Of a DNA stretch of 64,000 nucleotides, positions 1-13,613 are shown one piece after another. A model generated the notes under the pieces. It made no database searches, had not been told where the DNA came from, and saw only the letters and a list, made by a program, of their open reading frames with translations. The DNA lies in contig NC_086383.1 of NCBI RefSeq assembly GCF_036588685.1, forward strand, positions 55,875,448 through 55,939,447, in the 5' to 3' direction. The position numbers and the translations under genes are program-made. The number at the start of each line of letters is the position of its first letter. The stretch's first letter is position 1. The stretch is from Mytilus trossulus. Taxonomy: Eukaryota > Mollusca > Bivalvia > Mytilida > Mytilidae.

Positions 1-240
1 ATGGAAATATTCTTTATAAAGCACAAAGGTGTCAGTATTCACCTCAGAAACTTACAAAACCTTTGAATAGACTTATTTAGAAGGGATATAATTACGATAC
101 TGTTGTCAAGTCATTAAAGATTGCATATTTTGGCGCTAATATTGAGTCACTGATAAGGTCTTTGCATCGGAACTAAACACATTTATTCTAAAACAGTTGT
201 TGGCATGACACGGGTTATGTTCTTCTCATATATGTTATGA

Positions 241-1400
241 TGGTATGATACTAAACCCCTAACGGGAAGGATTGTGCATGATGTTCATATGATGCAATCA
301 TAATCTTTCAGTCAGTTTAATTGAAGTCTGGAGCTGGCATGTCAGTTAACTGCTAGTAGTCTGTTGTTATTTATGTATTATTGTCATTTTGTTTATTTTC
401 TTTGGTTACATCTTCTGACATCAGACTCGGACTTCTCTTGAACTGAATTTTAATGTGCGTATTGTTATGTGTTTCCTTTTCTACGTTGGTTAGAGGTATA
501 GGGGGAGGGTTGAGATCTCACAAACATGTTTAACCACGCCGCATTTTTGCGCCTGTCCCAAGTCAGGAGCCTCGGGCCTTTGTTAGTCTTGTATTATTTT
601 AATTTTAGTTTGTTGTGTACAATTTGGAAATTAGTATGACGTTCATTATCACTGGACTAGTATATATTTGTTTATGGGCCAGTTGAAGGACGCCTCCGGG
701 TGCGGGAATTTTTCGCTACATTGAAGACCTGTTGGTGACCTTCTTCTGTTGTTTTTTATTTGGTCGGGTTGTTGTCTCTTTGACACATTACCCATTTCCA
801 TTCTCAATTTTATGATATTAAACCCCTTACGAGATGGATTGTGTTTGGTTTTTATATGATGAAGACATAGTCTGTCAATCAGTTTGAGATTTCGAGCTGA
901 CATGTTAGTAACTGCCAGTAGTCCTTTGTTCATTCATGTTCATCATTGTCACTTTACTTAGTTTCTTCTATTACCTACAATGTTTTATAACATTTGACTC
1001 GAATTTCTTTTAAACTGTGCGTATTGCTGTATGTTTGTTTATTCCACAGTGGCTAGCAGTAATGGTGGGGGGTTTGAGATCTCACAATACATGTTTAACC
1101 CCACCGTATTTTGTCGACTGTCCCAACCCAAATCTGGAACTGTTACCTCTGGCTTTTATTGGTCTTATTTGTTGTTTTGTCTTTATTTTGGTGTATGTAT
1201 ATGTTTCGGAGTGACGTCCATTTTAAATGAACTTTTTTGCATTATTTTGTAGGGGGGCTTTCTGGAGCCGCCTTCGGAAGCGGAATGTTCTCGATGTTTT
1301 GAAGACCATTTGGTGGATTCAGATTGTTTGTTGCTCTTTACTGAGTTGTTGTCTATTTGACACATTCCCCGTTTCCATTGATTCTCAATTATATCTTTTA
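241..1400. repeat. Two diverged tandem copies of a ~560-bp dispersed repeat
   Basis: Two head-to-tail copies lie at about 241-800 and 810-1395. Shared words in the same order include 'ctaaaccccttacg'-like, 'gcatgtcagttaactgc'-like, 'gagatctcacaa' followed by 'catgtttaacc', and a 3' part reading 'gttgtctctttgacac' then 'ttccattctcaatttt'. The last block recurs at about 18330-18435. Short open frames here are AT-rich, unconserved between the copies and not credible genes. The first 240 bases show nothing I recognise. Confidence 0.6.
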
Positions 1401-1447
1401 GGGTTTTGCTCTAGTGGTATATGCGTTTTTTCTCATCTATACTATGT

Positions 1448-4400
1448 ATTGTAAAAGTAAAACGCACAAAAAAAAATCCTGCGTATTCCAAAAAAAAACA
1501 GGATAAACTCTTACAAGAATTTGTTTTAAGACACATATATATATTATATAAGGATTAAATATGAATTATACATACATTTTTTCCGTTTGACAATGAATTT
1601 TAATAAAAAAAAAAAAAGAGGAGATTTCTTTTAAAAGAATTTTAATTTGTTATCATAGAACTCCAAATATGTCAAATCCATTCGCCCACACTGCTAAAGA
1701 AACATTCATTCATTCATTATTAAAGAATTACAAAAGCACACAGATGTATTACACTCATTGACGATATTGGAATATAATAGACCAAAAGATCTGTGCTATT
1801 AACTTGCTATTGAAATGTAATGACACACACAATACAATATATACATATATAACATATCATTTGTTAAATGTTAGATATTAGAACTTCATACTGGCAATAA
1901 TATGTGACAAATCTATTTTTATCAGAGTTAATTGTGGTTTGCTGTTTTACCGTGGGGATATATGAACCGTATGATACGGCATTTAGATTATCAGGTTTTA
2001 TTCATATCAAGTTTCGTACATACTAACTGTTACGCTTGTGTACCAAACAAAGGCTCATGCATATGCCGACCGACTTACTAGGTTTATTTTTCGAAAATCT
2101 ATATTCTGAAAAACTGATGACCTCATTTAAGTGCTACCATTGTCAAAAATCGATTTTTTCAAAGTGTCATATAGTCGAGTCAGCATTTAAAAAAAACAAT
2201 TTTTTTTTTATTATCTTAGCTTTAAAAACTTGATTCTCAAGCCTACATAATAAACTAATTCGGTATGTACGAAAACATAAATCATCTTAGATTCAATGCT
2301 TAAAATGTGTACGTCAGGTGCGCGTTCTGTCTATTTATAAGACTCTAGCTTACGTTCGAATTAAAAAAAAAAAAGTATCATTTTTTTTCTATTAGTGCTC
2401 TATGATACCAGCTCGTGCAGATTTTTCAAAATATCGTAAAATATGAATTCGAAAACTTAAACGGTTAGAATTGTCAAAACATTTTAACTTATCCTGTTTG
2501 AAACCAGGCTTAAAACTTAAAACAAAAGGATATCGCCCATCCCAGGGTCTGTATGCATAAATCCACTTAAGTTTAGAAACCCATTTATAGTACTTATTTA
2601 TCGTTGCACAAGTAGAAAAGTCTGTCAGTTCGGAAAAAATCTTAACTTAAGCAGTTTTATGCATACGGACCAAGGTCTCTCATCTTTTTTGCTTCCCATG
2701 GGTTTTGTTAGTTTCCTTGGTTTGTATCTTTGATTTTTGAGTTTGAACTTTACGGCTGACTTCCGTTGTCCAACTGTATGCGCACATGTACATGTAATAC
2801 AAATACATGTTGTAGCAATTTTACCTGACCATATCGGGAAATAGGTATTTAGTCGGATCTTAACACGTACTTGTGATTTGTTTAAACCGGTTTTCGATAA
2901 AAAAAAAAATATACGAAGAAATGTCAAAATGTTTAGGACTTAATTAAATCCGTAATTCGGTAAGATTGTGCAAGCATACGATTTTTATTGCGTCTTACAC
3001 TTTGAGAAGCGAATAATCTGTAACTACTTTATTCAAATATTCTGTAAAAACGTTAATTTTGAGCTATGAAAGTCAAGTGGCTCGATACTTTTTCTGAGGA
3101 AATTTTAAAAAAGTGCAAAGAAATATTTTTACAGTGGGTTAGCTTCATTAGTCTTCACTATCTATAGATTAACAACTTTTGGTTATATTTATAATTCAGA
3201 ATCATCATTGAAGGTGGAGTACGATTGCACAGTTAATTAATTATATGGATGTGCCATTTGTATGATGAGTGACATTCCGTGGTATTATGTGCCAATTCGA
3301 AAAAGTTATACGATAATTGTCTCCCCTTAACAGGTTCATTTTTTTTTTATAATTATGTTTAGGTTTCTGATGTAATTTTGAATAATTACAAAATGAATCA
3401 ATGCAATATATTTCAGTTTTTGTTATTGTTGTATCAAAACAATTGATGTACGAATATAATTTCATAAATTTGAAACGTTTAAAATTTGTACATACCAATA
3501 TAAAGAACTTTTTATCCTTTTTGAAATAGACTATGAATGAAAATAGAATTTAATTACTTCCCTTCATGATAGAATGGTTGGGAAATGAGCCAGTGTTATC
3601 TATTTGTGATCACAGAGAGGGACTAGCAAGCATATTTTAATTGTAGCTAATTCATTCATTAAACAATTTTTCACTATAAATGAATGTTACTACATTTGTA
3701 TATACAAATATAAGGACTTTGTTAGCTAAATCTACTAATTTTATTTGAAATTATGAATTTTTATTGCAATAGATTAATATGCTACATGTTGAATGTTTGT
3801 TAAACAGAGGATTTACAATTAACATTAACTTGAGTTTTCACAAGTGTTCAGAATTAACACACTCAAAGAGAGAGAGACACACCCAGCTTATTAAAAAACA
3901 ATGAAGACATCAAATAACCTTAAAAAAGGAGACATTCATGGTAAGCCTCATCTGCTATGTCGGCACCAATCACCACGAAAATCCTTACTCAGTAAAACAA
4001 AACAACAAGCGGAAGTAGGACGTAATCGGTAAAATTGTACATCAGACAACTATTCTGGTACCTTAATATCTAAGATGTTCGACCGCGCACACATCTTTCC
4101 AAGGAGTTGAGTCATAGACGCATCATACAAGTCAACAAATTTGCACTAGCAATAGGAAAACTAATATGGTGTCCGCATGTAGGGTATACAAAATGTCATA
4201 GGCAAATGTTAAACAATGCAAACGAAAATATAACGCACTGACTATGTGTGAAACAAACAACCAGAAAAACAAAAATGATAAACAACAATATCGTCAACTG
4301 CATAGCACAGTAATCAAACACGGTTTTATTTATTTTATTACCGCACTAAAATAACTCATATACAGCGACTATTTTATATATATATATATATGATACAAAC

Positions 4401-4840
4401 GAAAGGAAGTCCCATTCTCGCAAGTGCTATTGCGCCATAGATCTATCAAACTGAACAATTCTTTGAAAGGTTTTGATCTTTTTTTCGTGATATCTAGTAT
4501 TTACAGATTGTTATATATCTAACCCATTAGTATATGATATTGTTATTAAAATCATATTTGATGGACTAGGGTATCAGTTTACATATTTTATGTTATTGTT
4601 ACCATTGACAACGACTATAAAAAGAACATAACCCAAGGTTAACAGGTTGAACAAATATAACCGATTTTTAAAGATCTATCAATCCAAAAATAAGAAGATA
4701 TGGTATACATGTCATTGACAATGAGACAACTTTCCACGAGAGACTAAATGACATAGAAGTGAAAAACTCTTGGTCATCGTCCGGCCTTCGACAATGCACA
4801 TAACCCATACCGCATGCAGCTACAAAATGCCCTAAAGTAT
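1448..4840 (+). repeat. Segmental duplication, copy 1 of 3
   Basis: This block matches about 5290-8335 in the same order and orientation, and more weakly 13620-17660. Long shared stretches include 'cgaaaatctatattctgaaa', 'cctacataataaactaattc' and 'agaggatttacaattaacat'. Compared with copy 2 it has extra sequence at about 2512-2682 and 2812-3785, the latter flanked by repeated 'acatgttg', and lacks the ~500 bp present in copy 2 at about 7196-7698. It includes a family D core near 2290-2345, a TA run at 4376-4391, and a decayed family A unit at about 4680-4835. No gene is supported in it. Confidence 0.7.
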
Positions 4841-5032
4841 GATTATATATCAATATTGTGTTATTATTAATGAGTCTGTTGGTGTCCTGTTACATGACAA
4901 ACGCAAACGGCCGCATAATAACTTTCATTTCCAGTCGCAGACCACTTATCATAATTATAAAAAAAAACTTTCGTACTGGTGTATTTACTTGGTACATACA
5001 CACAATGTGAAAGGAAGTCATTTGATCTAAAA

Positions 5033-5290
5033 CTGTCCTGTACCAAGTCAGGAATATGACAGCTGTTGTCAAATAGTTCTTTTGTTGGCGTTTTTTTCTG
5101 TTGAATTTTAAGTGTTCCTGTTGTTCATCTGTTTTTCTCTAATAGTTGAAGTGTTCCCCTCCGTTTTAGTTTGTAACACGAATTTGTTTTCTTTCAGTCG
5201 AGATATGACTTTTGAATAACAGTATACTACTGCTGTCTCTATTCCAACTAGTCCCAAGTATGCATGTGCGATTTTCCTCTCCGTCTGTAT
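5033..5290 (+). repeat. Family C dispersed repeat
   Basis: The stretch begins with 'ctgtaccaagtcaggaatat' and ends with a block like 'gaacagcggtatactac'. Similar copies in the same orientation occur at 36160-36390 and 51668-51890, with a 3' fragment at 19465-19550. It separates duplication copies 1 and 2. No coding capacity. Confidence 0.6.
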
Positions 5291-8200
5291 ATTGTAAAAG
5301 GAAACAATAAGTAAAAAACCTGCATTTTCCAACTAAAAACAAGATTACCCCGTACAATAATTTATTTTATGACACATATATTACCATTTTACTATTATAT
5401 TGGGATTCAAGTTGAACTCTAAATATTAGTATTAATTTTCTTTTGAACCATGACGTTTTAGAATGAAGAAGCCGATCTTTAAAAAAAACATTTTGGTATT
5501 TAAGAACTCCTAATATGTCAAATCCTTTCGCCCACGCTGCAAAAATACATTCATTCATTCATCATTAAAGAATTACAAAAGCACACAGATGTACTACACT
5601 TAATGTCGATCTTGGAATTTAATAGAACAAAAGATCTGTGCTTATAACTTACTATTGAAATGCGAAGACACATAATACAATATATACATACATATCATAT
5701 CATTTTTTAAATGTTAGATATTAGAACTTGATATTGGCGATAATATGTGACAAATCTACTTTTATAAGTAAGAGCTAATTGTGTTTTGCTGTTTTCACCG
5801 TGGAGATATGGGAACCGTAGGGTACGGCATTTAGATTGTCAGGTTTTGTTCATATCTCGTATATACTAACTGTTAACTGTGTACCAAACAAAGGCTCATG
5901 CATGAATGGCGACCGACTTACTAGGTTTATTTTTCGAAAATCTATATTCTGAAAAACTGATGACCTGATTTAAGTGCTACCATTGTCAAAAATCGATCAA
6001 GGCAAGTCAGCATTTAAAAAAAAAAAATTTTTTTTTTATTATCTTAGCTTTAAAAACTTGATTCTCAAGCCTACATAATAAACTAATTCGGTATGTACGA
6101 AAACATAACTCATCTTAGATTCAATGCTTAAAATGTGTACGCCAGGTGCGCGTTCCGTCTATATATAAGACTCATAAGTTACGTTCGAATTAAAAACAAA
6201 AGTATATTTTTTGTTTCTATTAATGCTCTATGATACCAGCTCGTGCAGATTTTTCAAAATACCGTGAAATGTGAATTCGAAAACTTAAACGATTAGAATT
6301 GTTAATACATTTTAAGTTATTATCCTGTTTGCACCCAGGTTTTTCATCTTTTTTGCTTCATGTGATTCCCATGGGTTTTGTTAGTTTCCTTGGTTTGTAT
6401 CTTTGATTTGTGAGTTTGAACTTTACGACTGACTACCGTTGCCCAACTATATGCGCACATGTACATGTAATACAAATACATGTTGAATGTTTGTTAAACA
6501 GAGGATTTACAATTAACATTAAAATATTGAAAACAACACGTTATTAATTTCTTGCGTCCGCAGCGCTTTTCTCGATTTACCTTCTTCAGGAACGCTCAAA
6601 GCCAAACATTTGAAATCCGAAGATGTATTAATACCGAAACCGTTGAAGAGCTGTATGTCAAAAATACCTAAAATAAATAGCCAAATTCATCTAAAGCCAA
6701 CTTTGCCTTTGGGAGTTGAAACCTTAGTTTCTTAATAATTTATAAATTTATAAACGGACAAATTTTAGTAAAGTTTGTTAAATCATGCCAGTACCGAAAT
6801 ACTGACTACTGAGCTGATGATACCCTCGGGGACTGATAGTCCACCAGCAGAGGTATAAAATGAGTTTTCACAAGTGTTCAATATTGACACACTCAAAGAG
6901 AGAGAGAGACACACCCAGCTTATTAAAAAACAATGTAGACATCAAGTAAACTTTAAAAAGAAAACATGCATGGTAAGCCTCATCTGCTTTGTCGGCACCA
7001 ATCACCACGAGAATCCTTACTCAGTAAAACAAAAACACAAGCGGGAATAGGACGCAATCGGTAGAATTGCAGATCAGACAACTATTCTAGTACCTTAATA
7101 TCTAAGATGTTCGACCGCGGGGAATTGAGTCATAGACGCATCGTATAGGTCAACAAATTTGTAATAGCAATAGGAAAACTAATATAGTGTCCGTTTCAGT
7201 TTCTGAAACTCGTAAATACTCTGGACCAATTCCCTGTAAGGAACATATTACCTTTATGAAATCCTTTTAGTGATATAATGAACGACCGCAAATATAGAAT
7301 CAAACATAAAAAGACTATAGACAATCGGCCTACTGGTGATAACAGCAAAAATGCCGCATTGGTCATAGTCTCGATCACCTAGACGCTTTATGAATATAGC
7401 GGGTCTGGATTGTTGTATCTTTGGATAGCGTCCCTAGATGGCGTCTCAAAATTTGGTAATGACCTTGACCACGTATGACCGGAAGATCAACACATCAGGA
7501 ATATGGACATCACATGTGGCAGTGGTTAACCATAGTTTCAGTCTAAATTGAGACGTTTAAGACAAACATGGAAACTAGACAATTATCTAATCAGGATACA
7601 GAAGGCTCATGTTTACTAATGTCTCTATTAGGGATTGGAATAGGGAAAAGGGAGTTATTTTTACTTACAATTTAAGTCCATTTATTGACTATTGTAGCAT
7701 GTAGGGTATACAAAAAGTCGTAGGCAAATGTGAAGCAATGCAAACGAAAATATGACGCACTGAGTATGTGTGAAAAAAAAACCCCCGAAAAAACGCATAG
7801 CACAGTAATCAAACACGGTTTTATTTCTTTTATTGCAATACTGAAATAACTCATATACAGCGACTATTGATTTTTTATATATATATATATAATACAAACG
7901 AAAGGAAGCCCCATTCTCGCAAGTGCTAATATATCACTATCAAACTGTATAATTCGTTAAAAGATTTTGATCTTTTGTAAGTGTCATGATATCTAGTATT
8001 TATATCTAACCTATTAGTATTTGATATTATTATCAAAATCCACATTAGATGGATAGGGTAACAGTTTACGTATTTGTGTTACTGTTACCATTGACAACGA
8101 CTATAAATAGAACATAACCCAAGGTTAACAAGAAGAACACATATAACAGATTTTTAAAGATATGTGAATACAAAAATAAAAAGATTATACTATAAATAAT

Positions 8201-8335
8201 TGCCAATGAGACAAATCTACACCAAGGACCAAATGACATAGAAGTTAACAACTCTAGGTCACCGTAAAGCTTTCAACAATGAGCAAAACCTATACCACAC
8301 CGTCAGCTATAACAGACCCTGACGCATGATGGTCA
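5290..8335 (+). repeat. Segmental duplication, copy 2 of 3
   Basis: Collinear with copy 1 (1448-4840). It carries a ~340-bp insertion at about 6521-6859 that copy 1 lacks, and retains about 7196-7698, which copy 1 lacks but copy 3 partly keeps (17480-17665). That shows the segment is ancestral and was lost from copy 1. The end is a decayed family A unit (about 8190-8335). The 43-bp satellite starts about 50 bases further on. Confidence 0.7.
6521..6859 (+). mobile_element. Insertion in copy 2, dispersed repeat of unknown class
   Basis: This stretch is missing from the equivalent point of copy 1 (near 3828), so it is either an insertion here or a precise loss there. It contains 'cagcgcttttctcgatttac', 'aatttataaacggacaa' and 'gactactgagctgatgatac'. 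Related pieces occur near 19780-19880, 20955-21005, 24300-24880 and 25110-25360, so it belongs to a multicopy family. No open frame and no clear terminal repeats. Confidence 0.5.
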
Positions 8336-8386
8336 TTCCCGAAGCGCTTTTCTTGTAGTATAAATCGTGCTTAGGTCAGTAGCAAT

Positions 8387-11300
8387 GTCTTGTCAGAATA
8401 TTACAGTTAAGTCATCTTGAGTCAGATACGTCTTTCCTTGTCAGAATATTACAGTTAAGTCAGATACGTCTTGTCAGAATATTACAGTTAAGTCATCTTG
8501 AGTCAGATACGTCTTGTCAGAATATTACAGTTAAGTCAGATACGTCTTGTCAGAATATTACAGTTAAGTCATCTTGAGTCAGATACGTCTTGTCAGAATA
8601 TTAAAGTTAAGTCATCTTGAGTCAGATGCGTCTTGTCAGAACATTAAAGTAAAGTCATCTTGAATCAGATACGTCTTGTCAGAATATTAAAGTTAAGTCA
8701 TCTTGAGTCAGATATGTCTTGTCAGAATATTAAAGTTAAGTCATCTTGAGTCAGATACGTCTTGTCAGAATATTACGGTTAAGTAATCTTCAGTCAGATA
8801 CGTCTTGTCAGAATATTACAGTTAAGTCATCATGAGTCAGATACGTCTTGTCAGAATATTAAAGTTAAGTCATCTTCAGTCAGATACGTTTTGTCAGAAT
8901 ATTAAAGTTAAGTCATCTTGAGTCAGATACGTCTTGTCAGAATATTAAAGTTAAGTCATCTTGAGTCCGATACGTCTTGTCATAATATTAAAGTTAAGTC
9001 ATCTTGAGTCAGATAAGTCTTGTCATAATATTAAAGTTAAGTCATCTTGAGTCCGATACGTCTTGTCAGAATATTACAGTTACTTCATCATGAGTCAGAT
9101 GTTTCTTGTCAGAATATTAAAGTTAAGTCATCTTGAGTCAGATACGTCTTGTCAGAATATTACAGTTAAGTCATCTTGAGTCAGATACGTCTTGTCAGAA
9201 TATTACAGTTAAGTCATCTTGAATCAGATACGTCTTGTCAGAATATTAAAGTTAAGTCATCTTGAGTCAGATACGTCTTGTCATAATATTAAAGTTAAGT
9301 CATCTTGAGTCCGATACGTCTTGTCAGAATATTAAAGATAAGTCATCTTGAGTCCGATACGTCTTGTCAGAATATTAAAGTTAAGTCATCTTGAGTCAGA
9401 TACGTCTTGTCAGAATATTACAGTTAATTCATCATGAGTTAGATGCTTCTTGTCAGAATATTAAAGTTAAGTCATCTTGAGTCAGATACGTCTTGTTAGA
9501 ATATTAGAGTTAAGTCATCTTGAGTCAGATACGTCTTGTTAGAATATTACAGTTAAGACATCTTGAGTCAGATACGTCTTGTTAGAATATTAAAGTTAAG
9601 TCATCTTGAGTCAGATAAGTCTTGTCATAATATTAAAGTTAAGTCATCTTGAGTCCGATACGTCTTGTCAGAATATTAAAGTTAAGTCATCTTGAGTCAG
9701 ATACGTCTTGTCAGAATATTACAGTTACTTCATCATGAGTCAGATGTTTCTTGTCAGAATATTAAAGTTAAGTCATCTTGAGTCAGATACGTCTTGTCAG
9801 AATATTACAGTTAAGTCATCTTGAGTCAGATATGTCTTGTCAGAATATTACAGTTAATTCATCATGAGTTAGATGCTTCTTGTCAGAATATTAAAGTTAA
9901 GTCATCTTCAGTCAGATACGTCTTGTTAGAATATTAGAGTTAAGTCATCTTGAGTCCGATACGTCTTGTCAGAATATTACAGTTAAGTCATCTTGAGTCA
10001 GATACGTCTTGTCAGAATATTACAGTTAATTCATCATGAGTTAGATGCTTCTTGTCAGAATATTAAAGTTAAGTCATCTTGAGTCAGATACGTCTTGTTA
10101 GAATATTAGAGTTAAGTCATCTTGAGTCAGATACGTCTTGTTAGAATATTACAGTTAAGACATCTTGAGTCAGATACGTCTTGTTAGAATATTAAAGTTA
10201 AGTCATCTTGAGTCAGATAAGTCTTGTCATAATATTAAAGTTAAGTCATCTTGAGTCCGATACGTCTTGTCAGAATATTAAAGTTAAGTCATCTTGAGTC
10301 AGATACGTCTTGTCAGAATATTACAGTTACTTCATCATGAGTCAGATGTTTCTTGTCATAATATTAAAGTTAAGTCATCTTGAGTCCGATACGTCTTGTC
10401 AGAATATTACAGTTAAGTCATCTTGAGTCAGATACGTCTTGTCAGAATATTACAGTTACTTCATCATGAGTCAGATGTTTCTTGTCAGAATATTAAAGTT
10501 AAGTCATCTTGAGTCAGATACGTCTTGTCAGAATATTACAGTTAAGTCATCTTGAGTCAGATATGTCTTGTCAGAATATTACAGTTAAGTCATCTTGAAT
10601 CAGATACGTCTTGTCAGAATATTAAAGTTAAGTCATCTTGAGTCAGATACGTCTTGTCATAATATTAAAGTTAAGTCATCTTGAGTCCGATACGTCTTGT
10701 CAGAATATTAAAGATAAGTCATCTTGAGTCCGATACGTCTTGTCAGAATATTAAAGTTAAGTCATCTTGAGTCAGATACGTCTTGTCAGAATATTACAGT
10801 TAATTCATCATGAGTTAGATGCTTCTTGTCAGAATATTAAAGTTAAGTCATCTTGAGTCAGATACGTCTTGTTAGAATATTAGAGTTAAGTCATCTTGAG
10901 TCAGATACGTCTTGTTAGAATATTACAGTTAAGACATCTTGAGTCAGATACGTCTTGTTAGAATATTATAGTTAAGTCATCTTGAGTCAGATACGTCTTG
11001 TCAGAATATTAAAGTTAAGTCATCTTGAGTCCGATACGTCTTGTCATAATATTAAAGTTAAGTCATCTTGAGTCAGATAAGTCTTGTCATAATATTAAAG
11101 TTAAGTCATCTTGAGTCCGATACGTCTTGTCAGAATATTAAAGTTAAGTCATCTTGAGTCAGATACGTCTTGTCAGAATATTACAGTTACTTCATCATGA
11201 GTCAGATGTTTCTTGTCAGAATATTAAAGTTAAGTCATCTTGAGTCAGATACGTCTTGTCAGAATATTACAGTTAAGTCATCTTGAGTCAGATACGTCTT

Positions 11301-12506
11301 GTCAGAATATTACAATTAAGTCATCTTGAATCAGATACGTCTTGTCAGAATATTAAAGTTAAGTCATCTTGAGTCAGATACGTCTTGTCATAATATTAAA
11401 GTTAAGTCATCTTGAGTCCGATACGTCTTGTCAGAATATTAAAGATAAGTCATCTTGAGTCCGATACGTCTTGTCAGAATATTAAAGTTAAGTCATCTTG
11501 AGTCAGATACGTCTTGTCAGAATATTACAGTTAATTCATCATGAGTTAGATGCTTCTTGTCAGAATATTAAAGTTAAGTCATCTTGAGTCAGATACGTCT
11601 TGTTAGAATATTAGAGTTAAGTCATCTTGAGTCAGATACGTCTTGTTAGAATATTACAGTTAAGACATCTTGAGTCAGATACGTCTTGTTAGAATATTAA
11701 AGTTAAGTCATCTTGAGTCAGATAAGTCTTGTCATAATATTAAAGTTAAGTCATCTTGAGTCCGATACGTCTTGTCAGAATATTAAAGTTAAGTCATCTT
11801 GAGTCAGATACGTCTTGTCAGAATATTACAGTTACTTCATCATGAGTCAGATGTTTCTTGTCAGAATATTAAAGTTAAGTCATCTTGAGTCAGATACGTC
11901 TTGTCAGAATATTACAGTTAAGTCATCTTGAGTCAGATACGTCTTGTCAGAATAGTACAGTTAAGTCATCTTGAATCAGATACGTCTTGTCAGAATATTA
12001 AAGTTAAGTCATCTTGAGTCAGATACGTCTTGTCATAATATTAAAGTTAAGTCATCTTGAGTCCGATACGTCTTGTCAGAATATTAAAGATAAGTCATCT
12101 TGAGTCCGATACGTCTTGTCAGAATATTAAAGTTAAGTCATCTTGAGTCAGATACGTCTTGTCAGAATATTACAGTTAATTCATCATGAGTTAGATGCTT
12201 CTTGTCAGAATATTAAAGTTAAGTCATCTTGAGTCAGATACGTCTTGTTAGAATATTAGAGTTAAGTCATCTTGAGTCAGATACGTCTTGTTAGAATATT
12301 ACAGTTAAGACATCTTGAGTCAGATACGTCTTGTTAGAATATTATAGTTAAGTCATCTTGAGTCAGATACGTCTTGTCAGAATATTAAAGTTAAGTCATC
12401 TTGAGTCAGATACGTCTTGTCAGAATATTAAAGTTAAGTTATCTTGAGTCAGATACGTCTTTTCAGAATATTAAAGTTAAGTCATCTTGCGTCAGATACG
12501 TCTTGT
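8387..12506. repeat. 43-bp satellite array, ~96 copies, higher-order structure
   Basis: Uninterrupted head-to-tail array of a 43-bp monomer containing 'gtcttgtcagaatatta' and 'gttaagtcatcttgagtcag'. The first units include ~32-bp versions lacking the 'tcatcttgag' block. Marked variants recur at exact multiples of 43 bp: the 'ttaattcatcatgag' monomer starts at 9424, 9854, 10026, 10800, 11531 and 12176 (intervals 430, 172, 774, 731, 645). This shows higher-order repeats of about 15-18 monomers. No unique spacers and no sustained open frame. Confidence 0.95.
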
Positions 12507-13277
12507 TTGGTGTATACCTCTCTTTTACGTTAAATAACAACCGGAACTACTTTCTGGAGGGTCCGGTATTATCTTGTTGCAAGACAAACGCAAACTGTCA
12601 CTATCTTACATACCCTTATTTCCTGTGGCAACCAACTATCTCAATCTTTCGACAAATTCGAAAAAATGGAAACAACTAACAACATATCGTTCTGATGGTC
12701 TTATTTGGTAGCGACACACATTGTGAAGGGAACTACTTAAGAAAATAATTGATTCAAGCTATACTTTTTGTAGTTTCAACATGGGTGGGCATTATATTCG
12801 TGATTATTTGTGCCTGAGCGATAGTGATAGCGATAGCAATGTGATTTTTTTAGAAGGAGGAGTTTTGAACAGCCAGCATGAACGGTTGTCGTATCTTGGT
12901 GAAATATGTCAATTTCGAATTGCAACAAATAATACATGAATTATTAATAACATGTGCATCATTTAAGAGTTTGGAGGTGTTATATGTTAATGAATTTTAT
13001 AAATTGAATGCCAATTTTATTAAATTCACTATTCTGCAGTAGTCAATATACGCATGTGCAAACAAATTTTATAGGTTTTATAGCATGGGTTTATTCACAA
13101 ATCGAAAGAAGCACGTCATATTAGAATCCAGTTTTATGCGCGCTTTTGCCTATCTATACTTATATATACTAATATTAAATACTACAAATAAAACAGCCCT
13201 AATACTACAAAAACAGCATGTGTTATACTGGGGACGTCGTCTTGGTCATATAAATCACGTGATCTATATTGCTTTTC
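12507..13277. other. Spacer without recognised gene
   Basis: Sequence after the satellite. The 3' edge of the array is abrupt, after 'gtcttgt'. Around 12540-12700 there is a block resembling about 4880-5030 ('acaaacgcaaac', then 'cacattgtgaaggga'), so it may be a decayed piece of the sequence that follows segmental copy 1. I see no gene. Confidence 0.4.
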
Positions 13278-13392
13278 GGCCCGGTCCAATATTTCCAAAT
13301 CGGACTGATAAATCATTCTGAATTACATGTTAACATATATTGTGCATGTAATTCAGGATTCATTGCCAGTCCGTATTGGAAATATTGGCCCT
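13278..13392. mobile_element. Foldback (inverted-repeat) element, ~115 bp
   Basis: Imperfect palindrome with ~50-bp arms. The left arm carries 'ccaatatttccaaatcggac' and 'ctgaattacatg'. The right arm carries their near-reverse complements, 'catgtaattcag' and 'gtccgtattggaaatattgg'. The loop is short, around 13336. It would form a long hairpin and resembles a small MITE. Target-site duplications were not identified. Confidence 0.7.
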
Positions 13393-13465
13393 ATATTCAC
13401 ATTTAATGTATTTTATACAGCATTCAGAACAAGTCTGTATGGAAAAAACTGGATTATTTAATAAA

Positions 13466-13613
13466 AGTGTTATGAACTGGCTGTTTCTGTATTGAGACTG
13501 GTACAGATTCTCGGTCAGCTGTATTGGCCCTCGACCCTATGGGTCTCGAGAACAATACAGCAAACGTTGAATATATACCAGTGCCAATACAGAAACACTC
13601 AGGTAATAACACT
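13466..13613. mobile_element. Foldback element, 148 bp, palindromic centre
   Basis: Near-complete inverted repeat centred at about 13539 on 'gaccctatgggtc'. The left arm begins 'agtgttat' and includes 'ctgtttctgtattgag'. The right arm ends 'ataacact' and includes 'ccaatacagaaac'. The block 'tcgaccctatgg' reappears near 24590. Probably a MITE. It sits 73 bp after another foldback at 13278-13392. Confidence 0.7.

Noticed and set aside
649-933. Minus 94-codon frame
   Set aside because: It lies within a duplicated dispersed repeat and is not kept open in the other copy.
8387-12506. CRISPR-like array
   Set aside because: Repeats are directly adjacent with no unique spacers, and the surroundings are clearly eukaryotic.
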